Counted from the first letter of the stretch, positions 26,551-35,751 are shown. The stretch: 64,000 nt of DNA from Tissierella pigra (GCF_009695605.1 NZ_VUNQ01000008.1:38453-102452); one strand, 5' to 3'. Notes: generated from the sequence alone by a model not told the origin. Made by a program: numbers and translations.

Positions 26551-27300
26551 CTATGGATTTAAAATTTCAATTATAGTCTTTACAGTATCTTCACAGGTAA
26601 AGTAATTATCATATTCGGGAATTGCTATGCTTCCTCCCATATTTACACTTTGATTTCTATATTTCATAACACTTTCTACCTTTTTTTTCGCAGATAAATG
26701 GACTTCTTTTACCCCTGTGGTTTCAATTATTGTATTTATATTATTTTTATTAATTCCTGCCCCTGGCATAATAATTATCTTTCCATCTGCCCTATTGACT
26801 AATTCTTTAATTAAGTTTATTCCATCTATGGCTTTATTTTCTTGTCCAGATGTTAGTATTCGCTCTACACCAAGTTCAATTAATATATCTAAAGTCTTAA
26901 AAGGGTCTTTAACCATATCAAAAGCTCTATGAAATGTAACTTTAAGAGGTTTAGATAATTCTATTAATTCCCCCATTTTTTCCATATCTATTTCACCATT
27001 TTGATTTAAGATACCAACTACTATACCATTCATTCCACATTGTTTAGCATGTTCAATATCTTTCTTCATTACCTCAAATTCAAAAGAAGAATAACAGAAA
27101 TCACCACTTCTTGGTCGAATCATTATATTAATATCAATGGCTAAATACTTTCTAACCAATTCCATCATTCCCAAACTCGGCGTAGTTCCACCGCCTATTA
27201 AATTATCACAAAGCTCTATTCTATTTGCTCCTCCTCTTTCAGCTGCTAAAGCCGATTCTATAGAATCTACACAAATTTCCGTAATTATTTTATTTTTCAA
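26551..27300 (-). CDS. cutC: CutC family TIM-barrel protein
   Basis: A 249-residue CutC homolog: EICVDSIESALAAERGGANR, IELCDNLIGGGTTPSLGMME, INIMIRPRSGDFCYSSFEFE, VTFHRAFDMVKDP, GVERILTSGQ and IIIMPGAGINKNNI, covering the whole family. CutC was named for copper tolerance in E. coli, but that role is contested. Here it heads an operon with a ROK kinase and glycosylasparaginase, and no copper genes are near, so a role in sugar metabolism is the better guess. TTG at 27300 is eight bases after AGGAGG; the GTG at 27309 overlaps that site. Confidence 0.9.
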   Translation of the reverse strand: MKNKIITEICVDSIESALAAERGGANRIELCDNLIGGGTTPSLGMMELVRKYLAIDINIMIRPRSGDFCYSSFEFEVMKKDIEHAKQCGMNGIVVGILNQNGEIDMEKMGELIELSKPLKVTFHRAFDMVKDPFKTLDILIELGVERILTSGQENKAIDGINLIKELVNRADGKIIIMPGAGINKNNINTIIETTGVKEVHLSAKKKVESVMKYRNQSVNMGGSIAIPEYDNYFTCEDTVKTIIEILNP

Positions 27301-27350
27301 ATCTAACACCTCCTAATAGGATTGTAACATTTAATTCCAAAAACATAAAT

Positions 27351-27381
27351 AAGGTAGACAGCTTTTGCTGTCTACCTTTTT
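27351..27381. terminator. Rho-independent terminator, AGCS symporter gene
   Basis: A 12-bp perfect stem AAGGTAGACAGC (27351-27362)/complement (27367-27378) with a TTTT loop and T-run, between the symporter stop and cutC. Confidence 0.85.
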
Positions 27382-27436
27382 ACTTTAGGATATTATCCCT
27401 GTGTCATAAAATTTATTACATCAATTTTGAGGATTA

Positions 27437-28906
27437 TTACTTTATTATTGTTGTACTTAAACCTTTTCTTAATACTGATTTTTTATTATTTTTCTTTTCT
27501 TCAATATTTTGATATTCATATTCCCAGTGAAGCTTTCCAACTGCTACTTTTGAGTCATAGTCATCTAATATATATTTAACTTCTTTAGATAATAAGAATA
27601 AAGCGATGATATTTGGTACAGCCATTATACCCATAAACATATCTGCTAACTCCCATACAAATGTTGGATCTATTACTGTTCCTATTACTAATGCAGTAAG
27701 AACAATACCTTTAAAAGCATTTATAGTTACAGGCTTAGCATTTAGTACCATCTTAACGTTTGATTCTGCAAAGAAGTACCATCCTACTATTGTAGTAAGT
27801 GAGAAGAATGATAAACAGATTGATAAAAACATTCCTCCAAATGATCCAAATCCTGCTGCAAATCCATTCTGAGTCATTACAGTTGCTCCTTGAGTCATTT
27901 CAGCTGCCGATATACCTATGTTATATGCTCCTGATGCAATATTTACCATTACTGTTGATGTACAAATTAAAAATGTTGATATAAATACTCCTATCATTGC
28001 TGTAAATCCTTGTTCAGCTGGATGTTTCGTATCTGCCACGGCATGGGAATGTGGCGTTGAACCCATCCCAGCTTCGTTTGAGAAAAGTCCTCTAGCTAGA
28101 CCAAATCTTACCGTTTGCTGAACAGTTATACCTAGTACACCTCCGCCAATTGCTCCAGGTGAAAATGCTCCTATAAATATACTCTTTACTGCTGGAATAA
28201 AATTAGCATAATTCATTACTATAATTGCTAAACTACCTAATATATAAGCACCTGCCATAATTGGCACTACTGTCTCTGCAAAGGATGCTATTCTTCCCAT
28301 TCCACCCATCAATATAAGTGCTACTACTATTGCAAGTCCAATGGTAACTGCGATTACTGGTACTCCAAAAGCTTGACTTACAGATCCTGCCACTGAATTG
28401 GATTGTACCATTATACCAACAATACCTAATGCAATAATTGCAGTTACAGAGAAAAATATTGCTAAACCTTTAGATTTTAAACCATTCTTTATATAATATG
28501 CAGGTCCACCTACTAGTTCTCCGTCTTTTGTTTCTCTATATTTCTGAGCTAAAACTGATTCACTAAAAATTGTAGCCATTCCAAAGAATGCTGATATTAA
28601 CATCCAAAATGCTGCTCCTGGTCCTCCAGCCGCTATGGCTGTGGCTACCCCTACTATATTACCTGTCCCAACTTGTGCAGCAACTGCTGTTGACAAAGCT
28701 TGAAAAGGTGTCATCTTTCCTTCTTCAACTTCTTCTTTATTAACTATACCTGCTACCATTTCTTTTAATGCTGGAAATAATCTTGTGAACTGTGGGAATT
28801 TAAGTCTCACTGTCATATAAATTCCAACACCTATTAGACCAAATATTAATACATAGTCCCATAGTATAGTGTTTACAAAACCAACTATAGTTTTTACTAC
28901 TTCCAT
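27437..28906 (-). CDS. AGCS family sodium:amino-acid symporter
   Basis: A 489-residue membrane protein with ~10-11 hydrophobic segments. It carries the AGCS signature GTGNIVGVATAIAAGGPGAA near 80-100, SVLAQKYRETKDGELVGGPA, and RGLFSNEAGMGSTPHSHAVA. It imports alanine, glycine or glutamine with sodium. Genes for a GlnK/GlnL-type two-component system lie just upstream; in Bacillus subtilis GlnK-GlnL control glsA-glnT, and GlnT belongs to this family, so glutamine is a reasonable substrate guess. AGGAGGT precedes the ATG. Confidence 0.93.
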   Translation of the reverse strand: MEVVKTIVGFVNTILWDYVLIFGLIGVGIYMTVRLKFPQFTRLFPALKEMVAGIVNKEEVEEGKMTPFQALSTAVAAQVGTGNIVGVATAIAAGGPGAAFWMLISAFFGMATIFSESVLAQKYRETKDGELVGGPAYYIKNGLKSKGLAIFFSVTAIIALGIVGIMVQSNSVAGSVSQAFGVPVIAVTIGLAIVVALILMGGMGRIASFAETVVPIMAGAYILGSLAIIVMNYANFIPAVKSIFIGAFSPGAIGGGVLGITVQQTVRFGLARGLFSNEAGMGSTPHSHAVADTKHPAEQGFTAMIGVFISTFLICTSTVMVNIASGAYNIGISAAEMTQGATVMTQNGFAAGFGSFGGMFLSICLSFFSLTTIVGWYFFAESNVKMVLNAKPVTINAFKGIVLTALVIGTVIDPTFVWELADMFMGIMAVPNIIALFLLSKEVKYILDDYDSKVAVGKLHWEYEYQNIEEKKNNKKSVLRKGLSTTIIK

Positions 28907-28990
28907 TAATATAACCTCCTGTTATTAAGTAATTTTGCTATTAATTTTAATACTCACACAATGCAAATTAGTTTTCTAATTCACAAACTC

Positions 28991-29038
28991 ATTATAAACT
29001 ATGAACTTCAAATAGTTATTAAAAGTTTCAAATTCAAA
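28991..29038 (-). promoter_or_regulatory. Symporter promoter with TTTGAA repeats (possible activator site)
   Basis: A consensus -10 TATAAT (28996-28991) lacks a recognisable -35. Upstream are three TTTGAA copies (29012-29007, 29032-29027, 29038-29033). Poor -35 plus repeats suggests an activator, perhaps the adjacent GlnL-type regulator; this is inference. Confidence 0.35.
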
Positions 29039-29081
29039 TAAAATTTTATTAAATTTTTCTATAGTTGATCTTGTAGCAATA

Positions 29082-29118
29082 AAAAATCTGCATAAGATAA
29101 TATCTTATGCAGATTTTT
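29082..29118 (-). terminator. Terminator after the response-regulator gene
   Basis: A long near-perfect palindrome, 18-base arms around 29100, with T-run; begins 3 bp after the glnL-like stop and separates the two-component genes from the symporter. Confidence 0.85.
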
Positions 29119-29121
29119 ATG

Positions 29122-29961
29122 TTATTGTAGCTTTCCGTAATATACCATTCCATCTATAAACTTTTTAATATTTACTTTTCCTCTTTTTTTTGTTTTTCCT
29201 CTAATGAAATCCATCTCTATTTTTAATTGTTCAAAATTATATAATCCATTGGAATACTCAGTAAATATTTCGTTCATATAATCCTCAATTCCAATATTGG
29301 CTAAATTAATCATTCCCACTGTTGCTGTTCTTCTGATTCTTTGCTCCATAGTTTTAGGATTATCAGTGAACTTGCTACAAAGTTCTTTTACTGTGAAATC
29401 AGACATACTTTTACTTGTATCTATTAAATATTTAGTCACATCAAGTATATCTTGACTTCCCAGTTCACCTATTAATCCTATTCTTTGCATAACTCTTTTT
29501 ACCCCTTCTATATCTTGAGACTTATTAGACACCTTTTTAGTATCTTTTTCTTCACCTGAAAATAAGCTTTGGATTTGAGATAATTTCTTATTCATATTAA
29601 TTTTCTCTTTTACTTTATTAATAACAGTCTGAACTTCTATGGCATCTATTGGCTTTGAAATATAGTATTCTACACCACTTTGATAAGCCTTTGAAATCAT
29701 GTCCTTAGAAGATACTTGAGAGATCATAATATATTGTACATCCGGATAAATCATTTTTGCCTCTCTTACTAAACTGATACCATCTTTCCCCGGCATAAGT
29801 AAATCAACTAATACAATATCTGGTTTCAATCTTTCTATCTCATTTATGCCACTATTTCCATTGCCTGATTTTCCTATTACATCACCTAAACTTTTATCTA
29901 TAATAATTCTTTCAAGAATTCTAATAATATTTTCATCATCTTCAACTATATATATTCTCAT
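29122..29961 (-). CDS. glnL: GlnL/YcbB-type response regulator
   Basis: A 279-residue regulator. The receiver domain (1-120) has the acidic pair Asp8/Asp9, phospho-acceptor Asp53 in VLVDLLMPGKDG, Ser81 and Lys103 in SKP. The C-terminal ~120 residues (EGVKRVMQRIGLIGELGSQD, VTKYLIDTSKSMSDFTVKEL, PKTMEQRIRRTATVGMINLA) match the YcbB DNA-binding domain specific to GlnL of Bacillus. Its ATG overlaps the kinase stop (ATGA). It should activate transport or breakdown of an amino acid, most likely glutamine, including the adjacent AGCS symporter. Confidence 0.87.
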   Translation of the reverse strand: MRIYIVEDDENIIRILERIIIDKSLGDVIGKSGNGNSGINEIERLKPDIVLVDLLMPGKDGISLVREAKMIYPDVQYIMISQVSSKDMISKAYQSGVEYYISKPIDAIEVQTVINKVKEKINMNKKLSQIQSLFSGEEKDTKKVSNKSQDIEGVKRVMQRIGLIGELGSQDILDVTKYLIDTSKSMSDFTVKELCSKFTDNPKTMEQRIRRTATVGMINLANIGIEDYMNEIFTEYSNGLYNFEQLKIEMDFIRGKTKKRGKVNIKKFIDGMVYYGKLQ

Positions 29962-31235
29962 TCTACTTCTTCCTCCAATGATTCTTTGGGAATAGATATA
30001 TAAAAGTCAGTTCCTTCTCCTTTTTTAGAACTAGCACTTATATTCCCATTTAATTGTTCCTCAACTATATACTTCACTATACTTAATCCTAGCCCTCTAT
30101 TTATTTCACCTGTACTATAATTTATCTTCGTTGAAAACCCAGGTGAAAATATATGATTTAAGCCTTCTTCATCAATACCAGTTCCATTATCGGCTATTGT
30201 AAATCTATGATTATTTTTATCTACTTCATGGATCACAATTATTACCCCATCTTTTTTATCCTCTGGCATAGCATCCATACTATTCATTATAAGATTGCGA
30301 AATATGGACATGAGATAATAGTGCTTAGATGTATAGAAATTCTTCCCTGTATTAAATGTAAGGTTTATATCTTTATTTACTCTTTTTATTTCTCTCTTCA
30401 TGGTTTCAGAAAGTATATTGATAATATCTTTAAAATCCATACCCTTATCATTAAGTTGATTCTCTGTAATCTCTTTTATTCCACGAATTACTAATCCATT
30501 TTCCTTCTTTATTTCATGTACATCTCTAGCAATAGACAATGCTAGATTAGCCCAAGTTTCATTATCTATATTAAGATTTATTTTTTCAAATAGCTTATAC
30601 GACTCAGACATAACTTTTTCAATATGATCCATATTCTTTTCAATCCAATACATCTCTGTCTTTAATTGGGAAGTTAGCCACAATAATCTTTTATATCTTC
30701 TTTCATGCTCTTCCTTCATAAGAAACATCCTATAATATTTTAAAGCATTTAATACTAGCCACAGGATAGCTGAACGAATTATACTTACTACAAGTAAAGT
30801 ACCTCCCACTTCTTTAAGAGAAGAAAAAACATCTATAGAAGTTCTTACATATACCTCTATAAAGTTAGCACCAAAATCACTAATTACCATAGTAAAAAAT
30901 AAAAAATTTATATTATTTTTATTTCCCTTCCTTATTAATAGAGAGTATATAATAGAGTAAAACATATAAAATAGTATTTCTTGCTGATAGGATGTTATGG
31001 CATCCATAATATTTCCTTTTCCTAAGTAATGAACTAGTACCCTAAGAAGATATACCATTATCCCTGATAATATTCCTGTTGGAATAGGCTTTAAATCTTC
31101 ATAATAAAAAAGAAATAGCATGAAAGATATTATTCCTGCAGACACTATAAAGTCACTACTAATAAGTCCAAGCCCCACCTGAGACGCTACTGCAACTACT
31201 AAAGAAACAAAAATCATCTTTTTATAATCTTTCAA
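29958..31235 (-). CDS. glnK: Membrane sensor histidine kinase, GlnK/YcbA-like
   Basis: A 425-residue kinase: about six membrane helices in residues 1-165, a helical dimerisation segment (~180-250), and an HATPase domain with NLIMNSMDAMPEDK (N box), IADNGTGIDEEGLNHIFSPG (G1/F) and INRGLGLSIVKYIVEEQ (G2). The phospho-acceptor His is not in a classic H-box; DVHEIKKENGLVIRG near 240 is a candidate, as in the GlnK/DcuS-like class. The start is TTG 31235 with GAGGTG upstream. Four-base overlap with the regulator gene shows co-translation. The ligand is probably an amino acid. Confidence 0.85.
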   Translation of the reverse strand: MKDYKKMIFVSLVVAVASQVGLGLISSDFIVSAGIISFMLFLFYYEDLKPIPTGILSGIMVYLLRVLVHYLGKGNIMDAITSYQQEILFYMFYSIIYSLLIRKGNKNNINFLFFTMVISDFGANFIEVYVRTSIDVFSSLKEVGGTLLVVSIIRSAILWLVLNALKYYRMFLMKEEHERRYKRLLWLTSQLKTEMYWIEKNMDHIEKVMSESYKLFEKINLNIDNETWANLALSIARDVHEIKKENGLVIRGIKEITENQLNDKGMDFKDIINILSETMKREIKRVNKDINLTFNTGKNFYTSKHYYLMSIFRNLIMNSMDAMPEDKKDGVIIVIHEVDKNNHRFTIADNGTGIDEEGLNHIFSPGFSTKINYSTGEINRGLGLSIVKYIVEEQLNGNISASSKKGEGTDFYISIPKESLEEEVE

Positions 31236-31305
31236 TCAATTCACCTCTATATGAATATAAGCAAAACTTGTTTTTACAATCACAAATATTCATCTTTATA
31301 ACAAA

Positions 31306-32244
31306 TTATAATACATCCTTAATTACTCTCAAAGCATTTTTATAAAATATCTTATCTATTTCATCTTCTGAAAATTTATTGTCCTTTAATGCAAATGCTA
31401 ACTTTTCTATTTCACCTATATTGTCTATTTCACAATTTGGGTGAGATCCATCATAATCAGAACCTAATGCTATTACATCTATTCCGCCTATATTTTTAAT
31501 ATGCTTAATATGCCTTACCATATCCTCTATCCTTGCATTTTTACTTTCACCTAAAAAATCTCTTTCAAAACATATACCCATAGTTCCACCTTTTTCTGAT
31601 AAAATCCTTATCATATTATCTGTAAGGTTCCTAGAGTGATCCTTCATTACCCTTGAATTTGAGTGAGATGCTATAAATGGCTTAGAGCTTAATCTAGATA
31701 CATCATAAAACCCTTTATCCGAAAGATGAGAAACATCTATAAGCATACCTAATCTATTCATTTCATATACAACTTCCTCACCAAAACTAGTTAGACCCTT
31801 ATCTCTATAGTCTTCCTTTATATTAGGATAACCTATTTCATTAGCTGTATTCCATGTAAGAGTTATGGCTCTTACTCCTATTCTATGGAAATTTCTTAAA
31901 TTATGTATTTCTCCTTTAATAGTTCCCCCTTCTTCTATGGCAAGTACAGCAGAAATCTTACCTTCCTCATGATTTTTTATTATATCTTCATAATTGGTTG
32001 CTAGAGAAATATTATTGGCGTTTTTTTCAAGTTCTATATAAAACTTATCAATCATCTCAAAACATACTTCCAATGAATTTACAGCTTTTTCTAAATCTAC
32101 CCACATAGCAAAGAATTGAGCTAATGAATTTCCTTTCTTCAACTTCTTAATATCTATACTAAAGTCATTCTCATATAATCCTATATTTTCCTTATCTTCC
32201 ATCATTCTTAAAACTGTATCACAGTGCATATCAATTGTTTTCAT
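31306..32244 (-). CDS. Membrane dipeptidase (peptidase family M19)
   Basis: A 312-residue renal-dipeptidase family enzyme. It has the zinc motif IDMHCDT at residues 4-10, the bridging Glu in AIEEGGTIKG, the His in IDVSHLSDKGF, IASHSNSRVMKDHSRNLTDN and the final Asp in ALGSDYDGSHPN. It hydrolyses dipeptides, including D-amino-acid-containing ones. No signal peptide is seen, so it is cytoplasmic. ATG 32244 sits six bases after GAGGTG; the GTG nine bases earlier overlaps that site. It is 70 bp upstream of the two-component genes and fits an amino-acid-utilisation neighbourhood. Confidence 0.93.
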   Translation of the reverse strand: MKTIDMHCDTVLRMMEDKENIGLYENDFSIDIKKLKKGNSLAQFFAMWVDLEKAVNSLEVCFEMIDKFYIELEKNANNISLATNYEDIIKNHEEGKISAVLAIEEGGTIKGEIHNLRNFHRIGVRAITLTWNTANEIGYPNIKEDYRDKGLTSFGEEVVYEMNRLGMLIDVSHLSDKGFYDVSRLSSKPFIASHSNSRVMKDHSRNLTDNMIRILSEKGGTMGICFERDFLGESKNARIEDMVRHIKHIKNIGGIDVIALGSDYDGSHPNCEIDNIGEIEKLAFALKDNKFSEDEIDKIFYKNALRVIKDVL

Positions 32245-32329
32245 TCTTTTCACCTCTATAAATAATTTAATCCTTTATTATATACTACATCTAATATATC
32301 TTTATTTGAAACTATTTTCTATTTAATTA

Positions 32330-33097
32330 TTAGTTGTCCACCATTTTCACAATGTTTTTAAAAACTCTCTCTAAACGCTCTTTAGTTTTATTAAATAACA
32401 TATTATCTCTATGGTGTATTTCTTCTTCTCCAAAATATCTATCCTCTATGTAAGTAGTATATCGTATCTCAATTTGTATAGCTTCAACATTTTCTATTGA
32501 ACTATAATGTGATACTATATATCCTCCTTTAAGACCTTTTTCGTCAACCTTTACAGTAAAGCCTTCATCAATAAAAGCTTTATAGACAATATTCAAAAAT
32601 TCCTGGGAACATGTACTTCCACCACATGTTCCTAATACAATATCAGCTGTGGATTGTACATAAAAACTATGTAAATCAAGTAAATAAACTTTGTTTCTTT
32701 CTTTTAAGATATTGTTTATTTCATTTAATAAACAGGTATGATATGGTTCGTAGAATACTTTTATCCTACTTTCAATCACTTTATTAGGTAAAGAGTTTTC
32801 ATAAATATGTTTACCAAATGTAGTTTTATGATAAATTAAAGATTTTGTATAGTCTTCTTCCATATGTTTTTTACTAATATTTCTATTAACATCAATTACA
32901 TATCTGCTATAGTTAGCTGATATTTTTGCAATATTTACCTTATATAGAAAATCATAAAGATCATTTAAAAACCAATCGTTATTCGTAAGTAATACATTTT
33001 GTATCATGTTATTTTCCATTTCAGACGTAATACAAGATGAACCATGGGGAATACTAGTGATTACAGATGATAATATTTCTGGTCTTTCTATATTCAC
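32330..33097 (-). CDS. N-formylglutamate amidohydrolase-like protein
   Basis: A 255-residue member of the FGase (HutG-type) fold. Landmarks are SSVITSIPHGSSCI (metal ligand His, ~14-22), VYLLDLHSFYVQSTADIVLG (~125-144) and the late block VEAIQIEIRYTTYIEDR. The family hydrolyses N-formylglutamate or related N-acyl amino acids; the specific substrate here is untested and no histidine-degradation genes are near. The GTG start at 33097 is 16 bases from AAGGAG, unusually far, so the exact start is uncertain. Confidence 0.8.
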   Translation of the reverse strand: MNIERPEILSSVITSIPHGSSCITSEMENNMIQNVLLTNNDWFLNDLYDFLYKVNIAKISANYSRYVIDVNRNISKKHMEEDYTKSLIYHKTTFGKHIYENSLPNKVIESRIKVFYEPYHTCLLNEINNILKERNKVYLLDLHSFYVQSTADIVLGTCGGSTCSQEFLNIVYKAFIDEGFTVKVDEKGLKGGYIVSHYSSIENVEAIQIEIRYTTYIEDRYFGEEEIHHRDNMLFNKTKERLERVFKNIVKMVDN

Positions 33098-33165
33098 TGA
33101 TTCTATATTACCACTCCTTCCTTAAATCTCTACTATATTTTAACATAAATATACTGAAATAGTCC

Positions 33166-33888
33166 TTAAACCTGTACAACAATTATAGTTTTATCATCTA
33201 ATCTATTAGCTGGACATCTTTCATTTACAATTGAAAAGAATTTCTTACATCCTTGTTCAATAGAAGATGAGTCTCTTAATATATCTAAAAATTCATCCTC
33301 ATCTATCCAGTCAGAAACACCATCAGTACAAATAATTAAAATATCATTCTGTGAAATTAAATATTCCTCTACTGCAATTTGAGGTATTACCATAGGCAGA
33401 AAGTTGTCAAACATAGACCACATTTCACATGGTATAGAAGAAATAGCTTTATCTATTTCTTCTTCTGTTAAAATTCCTAACTCAATTAGTTTTGCGTATC
33501 TTTTCTTTGGCTTTATTATTTTTCTAATCTGATTCCCTTGGATTAAAAAAGCTGGGCTATCTCCTACAGCTCCTATATTCAATCTTCCTTCATCAACCAC
33601 TGCCATAGTCATTGTTCCGAATGACAAGTAACCGTCTTCTTGAGATTTTTTTATTAATCTATTATTTGCCTCATTAATACAGTGCAAAATATATTCTTGT
33701 GGTTTTAATCCTGAAGAATAGTAGTTCAATTCTTTAATTACGTTCATACATATAACTCCTGCCCCAACCTTATCAAAAGCACCTGAGGCTCCATCTGCTA
33801 TTGCAAATATTTTTTCATCTTGTGATATATAATAACTATCAGCGTTGATTCCCGAAGCCCCTACCTCTGTTAAACCATAGTATTCCAT
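33166..33888 (-). CDS. PP2C-family serine/threonine phosphatase
   Basis: A 240-residue PP2C domain: IFAIADGASGAFDKVGAGVI with the metal Asp (~30), FGTMTMAVVDEGRLNIGAVG and GDSPAFLI around 95-120, and ILIICTDGVSDWIDEDEF near 190 with the second metal Asp. It lacks the RxxxE-type first motif of PrpC, and no partner kinase gene is adjacent. It probably dephosphorylates serine or threonine in cytoplasmic proteins. GGGAGG precedes the ATG. Confidence 0.85.
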   Translation of the reverse strand: MEYYGLTEVGASGINADSYYISQDEKIFAIADGASGAFDKVGAGVICMNVIKELNYYSSGLKPQEYILHCINEANNRLIKKSQEDGYLSFGTMTMAVVDEGRLNIGAVGDSPAFLIQGNQIRKIIKPKKRYAKLIELGILTEEEIDKAISSIPCEMWSMFDNFLPMVIPQIAVEEYLISQNDILIICTDGVSDWIDEDEFLDILRDSSSIEQGCKKFFSIVNERCPANRLDDKTIIVVQV

Positions 33889-33940
33889 CTAATATTTCCT
33901 CCCATTGTATATTCCTATATTTCTAAACTTGATTAAGCCT

Positions 33941-34090
33941 TCACTCTATATGTATCTCCAAATATGATGTTATTTTACCATCTGGATGACATTTTTCAAA
34001 AATTCCAAATTCCGGGTCATAAAATATACCTTTGAAATGCAAAACCCAATATGTATAATCTGGCATCATCATATTAAATGAATGCTTCAT
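33941..34090 (-). CDS. Small hypothetical protein, 49 residues
   Basis: A short frame with a clear AGGAGG eight bases before ATG 34090, reading MKHSFNMMMPDYTYWVLHFK and ending HPDGKITSYLEIHIE. It is hydrophilic with many aromatics and no membrane segment. Unrecognised. It lies 67 bp downstream of the MerR-GyrI gene and could share its transcript. The strong ribosome site is the main reason to accept it. Confidence 0.5.
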   Translation of the reverse strand: MKHSFNMMMPDYTYWVLHFKGIFYDPEFGIFEKCHPDGKITSYLEIHIE

Positions 34091-34157
34091 TTTTATCCTC
34101 CTAAGATTTATTTTAAATATAAATAGAATAAAAGGGAGTATATACCTCCCCATTAGC

Positions 34158-35150
34158 CTATTTTTGTTCTTTCAATTTTATTGGAAACAATAAATCAAGT
34201 TGATGTTCATCCTTCTCTGACCAATTACGACCATAACGGTATAGATAATTAAGTGATTCCTCTAGCAGACCTGCCATACATTCTCCACCATCATCAGTAT
34301 AATTTGCCTCATATTTAGAATTATTGACATTAACCCAGTTTGATAGCCATTCCCATTCATGAAAGTTTCCAAAAGTAATCATATGAGCAGCATATAGTCC
34401 TCCATTAAAATGCTTTTTCTCAAGAGGAGCTGATACTTCCATATCTTCAGGAATTGTAATCCAAAATTCATATCCATAATCAGTTCTATCATTAGATGGA
34501 CATGGATGATTAAATCCAAATACACGAGCATCTGGTTTAATCTCATATAAATTAGTTGTTTTTATAAAGTGTTCTAATTGTTTTTCTGCACTTTCCTCAG
34601 GATTTGCTCCGATATAATGACTTGCAGCTACTGTAAATGGTGGTAAATGAACAATTCTGACATTTTTAAGTGTTGATAAGCTTTCTGTTGCCTTGTTTAA
34701 ATCTTCCATTGACTTTTCCTCCTTAAAACTAATTTTTTGTAAGGATAAGGAATCAATTGCATCAAGTATATAATCATCACCTAATATGTCAAGTTTCAAT
34801 TTAAGATTTACTTTCTTCTGCAAAGTTTCAATAAGACGGTTTAGAATCACTTTGATTGTTGATAATGCCGCTATTTCGTTTTCTAAATTAGTTATATTTT
34901 GTTTAAATACCTCAATGGCTTGAACAACATCTTCATTATTCAATATGTCACCAATTTGTTTTAATGGAATACGTAGCTTTCTCAGAATGACAATTTGTTG
35001 CAACCGTAAAATTGCATTCTCATCATAGCTGCGATAGGCATATCCCTCTTTTTTGGAACTGGCTAAAAGCCCTATTTCTTCGTAATATCGAAGTGTTCTT
35101 GTAGAAATTTTAAAAGCATTTGAAACTTGACTAATTGTTTTTAATTCCAT
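34158..35150 (-). CDS. MerR-family regulator with GyrI-like effector-binding domain
   Basis: A 330-residue regulator. The N-terminal winged helix-turn-helix reads MELKTISQVSNAFKISTRTL and RYYEEIGLLASSKKEGYAYR (residues 1-40), a coiled-coil dimerisation helix follows (IEVFKQNITNLENEIAALST, ~85-115), and the C-terminal GyrI-like domain contains VRIVHLPPFTVAASHYIGAN and YGYEFWITIPEDMEV. The build is that of BmrR/BltR-like multidrug-sensing activators. ATG 35150 follows AAGGAGG; an upstream extension is spurious. The gene has a MerR-type promoter with a 19-bp spacer. No efflux pump is adjacent in the window. Confidence 0.9.
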   Translation of the reverse strand: MELKTISQVSNAFKISTRTLRYYEEIGLLASSKKEGYAYRSYDENAILRLQQIVILRKLRIPLKQIGDILNNEDVVQAIEVFKQNITNLENEIAALSTIKVILNRLIETLQKKVNLKLKLDILGDDYILDAIDSLSLQKISFKEEKSMEDLNKATESLSTLKNVRIVHLPPFTVAASHYIGANPEESAEKQLEHFIKTTNLYEIKPDARVFGFNHPCPSNDRTDYGYEFWITIPEDMEVSAPLEKKHFNGGLYAAHMITFGNFHEWEWLSNWVNVNNSKYEANYTDDGGECMAGLLEESLNYLYRYGRNWSEKDEHQLDLLFPIKLKEQK

Positions 35151-35176
35151 AATAAATTCCTCCTTACTTAAAAGTA

Positions 35177-35207
35177 AGTATAATGTACAACACGACGTCA
35201 AAGTCAA
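35177..35207 (-). promoter_or_regulatory. MerR-type promoter with 19-bp spacer
   Basis: TTGACT (35207-35202) and TATACT (35182-35177) are 19 bp apart, the over-long spacing that MerR-family activators correct by twisting DNA. The spacer begins TTGACGTCG, so the -35 region reads TTGACTTTGACGT, resembling operators of drug-sensing MerR proteins. Predicts autoregulation. Confidence 0.72.
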
Positions 35208-35247
35208 TAGAGTTTTGTAAAAAATATACATTTAATTATCATTCTTC

Positions 35248-35751
35248 TCATATATCCAATATATATCTTAGTTCAATTGGTTTATTGGAAAACTGACTAT
35301 GCTTTTTAGTGCCATCAAATATAAAACCGTACCGTTCATAAAATCCTATTGCCCTTACATTATCTTCATAAACCCATAGTGAAACCCTTCTACAGTCCTC
35401 ATCTTTTAATATACTTATAGCTTTATCCATTAACTTAACAGCTAACCCTTTTCCCCAGTATTCTTCAAGAAGATATATTGAATAAATAGAACCACATTCT
35501 TCTAATTGCTCATCATTATCTTTATTTGCAAATATTAAACCACAAGGTGTCCCCTGGCAAATTCCAATCAAAATAATTTGTCTATCTTGAATCAATTTTT
35601 CAAACTGCTGTTGTCTTCTTTGTTTATCTAAAAACTTAACCATCTCATCAGCAGGTATAAAACTAGAATAAGCTGATTTCCAACTTTCGACGATAATATT
35701 TGCTAGAGATTCAGCGTCATCTATCACAGCTCTTCTAATCTCATATTTCAA
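35248..35751 (-). CDS. GNAT family N-acetyltransferase
   Basis: A 167-residue GNAT. It begins KYEIRRAVIDDAESLANIIV and ESWKSAYSSFIPADEMVKFL, then has IYSIYLLEEYWGKGLAVKLM (acetyl-CoA site) and EDNVRAIGFYERYGFIFDGT. The SAYSSFIP phrase is typical of a large family of GNATs resembling YwnH/phosphinothricin acetyltransferases. A TTG start at 35751 fits GAGGTG; a GTG at 35760 overlaps it. Divergently placed from nothing; it is followed 16 bp before the MerR promoter region. Confidence 0.86.
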   Translation of the reverse strand: MKYEIRRAVIDDAESLANIIVESWKSAYSSFIPADEMVKFLDKQRRQQQFEKLIQDRQIILIGICQGTPCGLIFANKDNDEQLEECGSIYSIYLLEEYWGKGLAVKLMDKAISILKDEDCRRVSLWVYEDNVRAIGFYERYGFIFDGTKKHSQFSNKPIELRYILDI

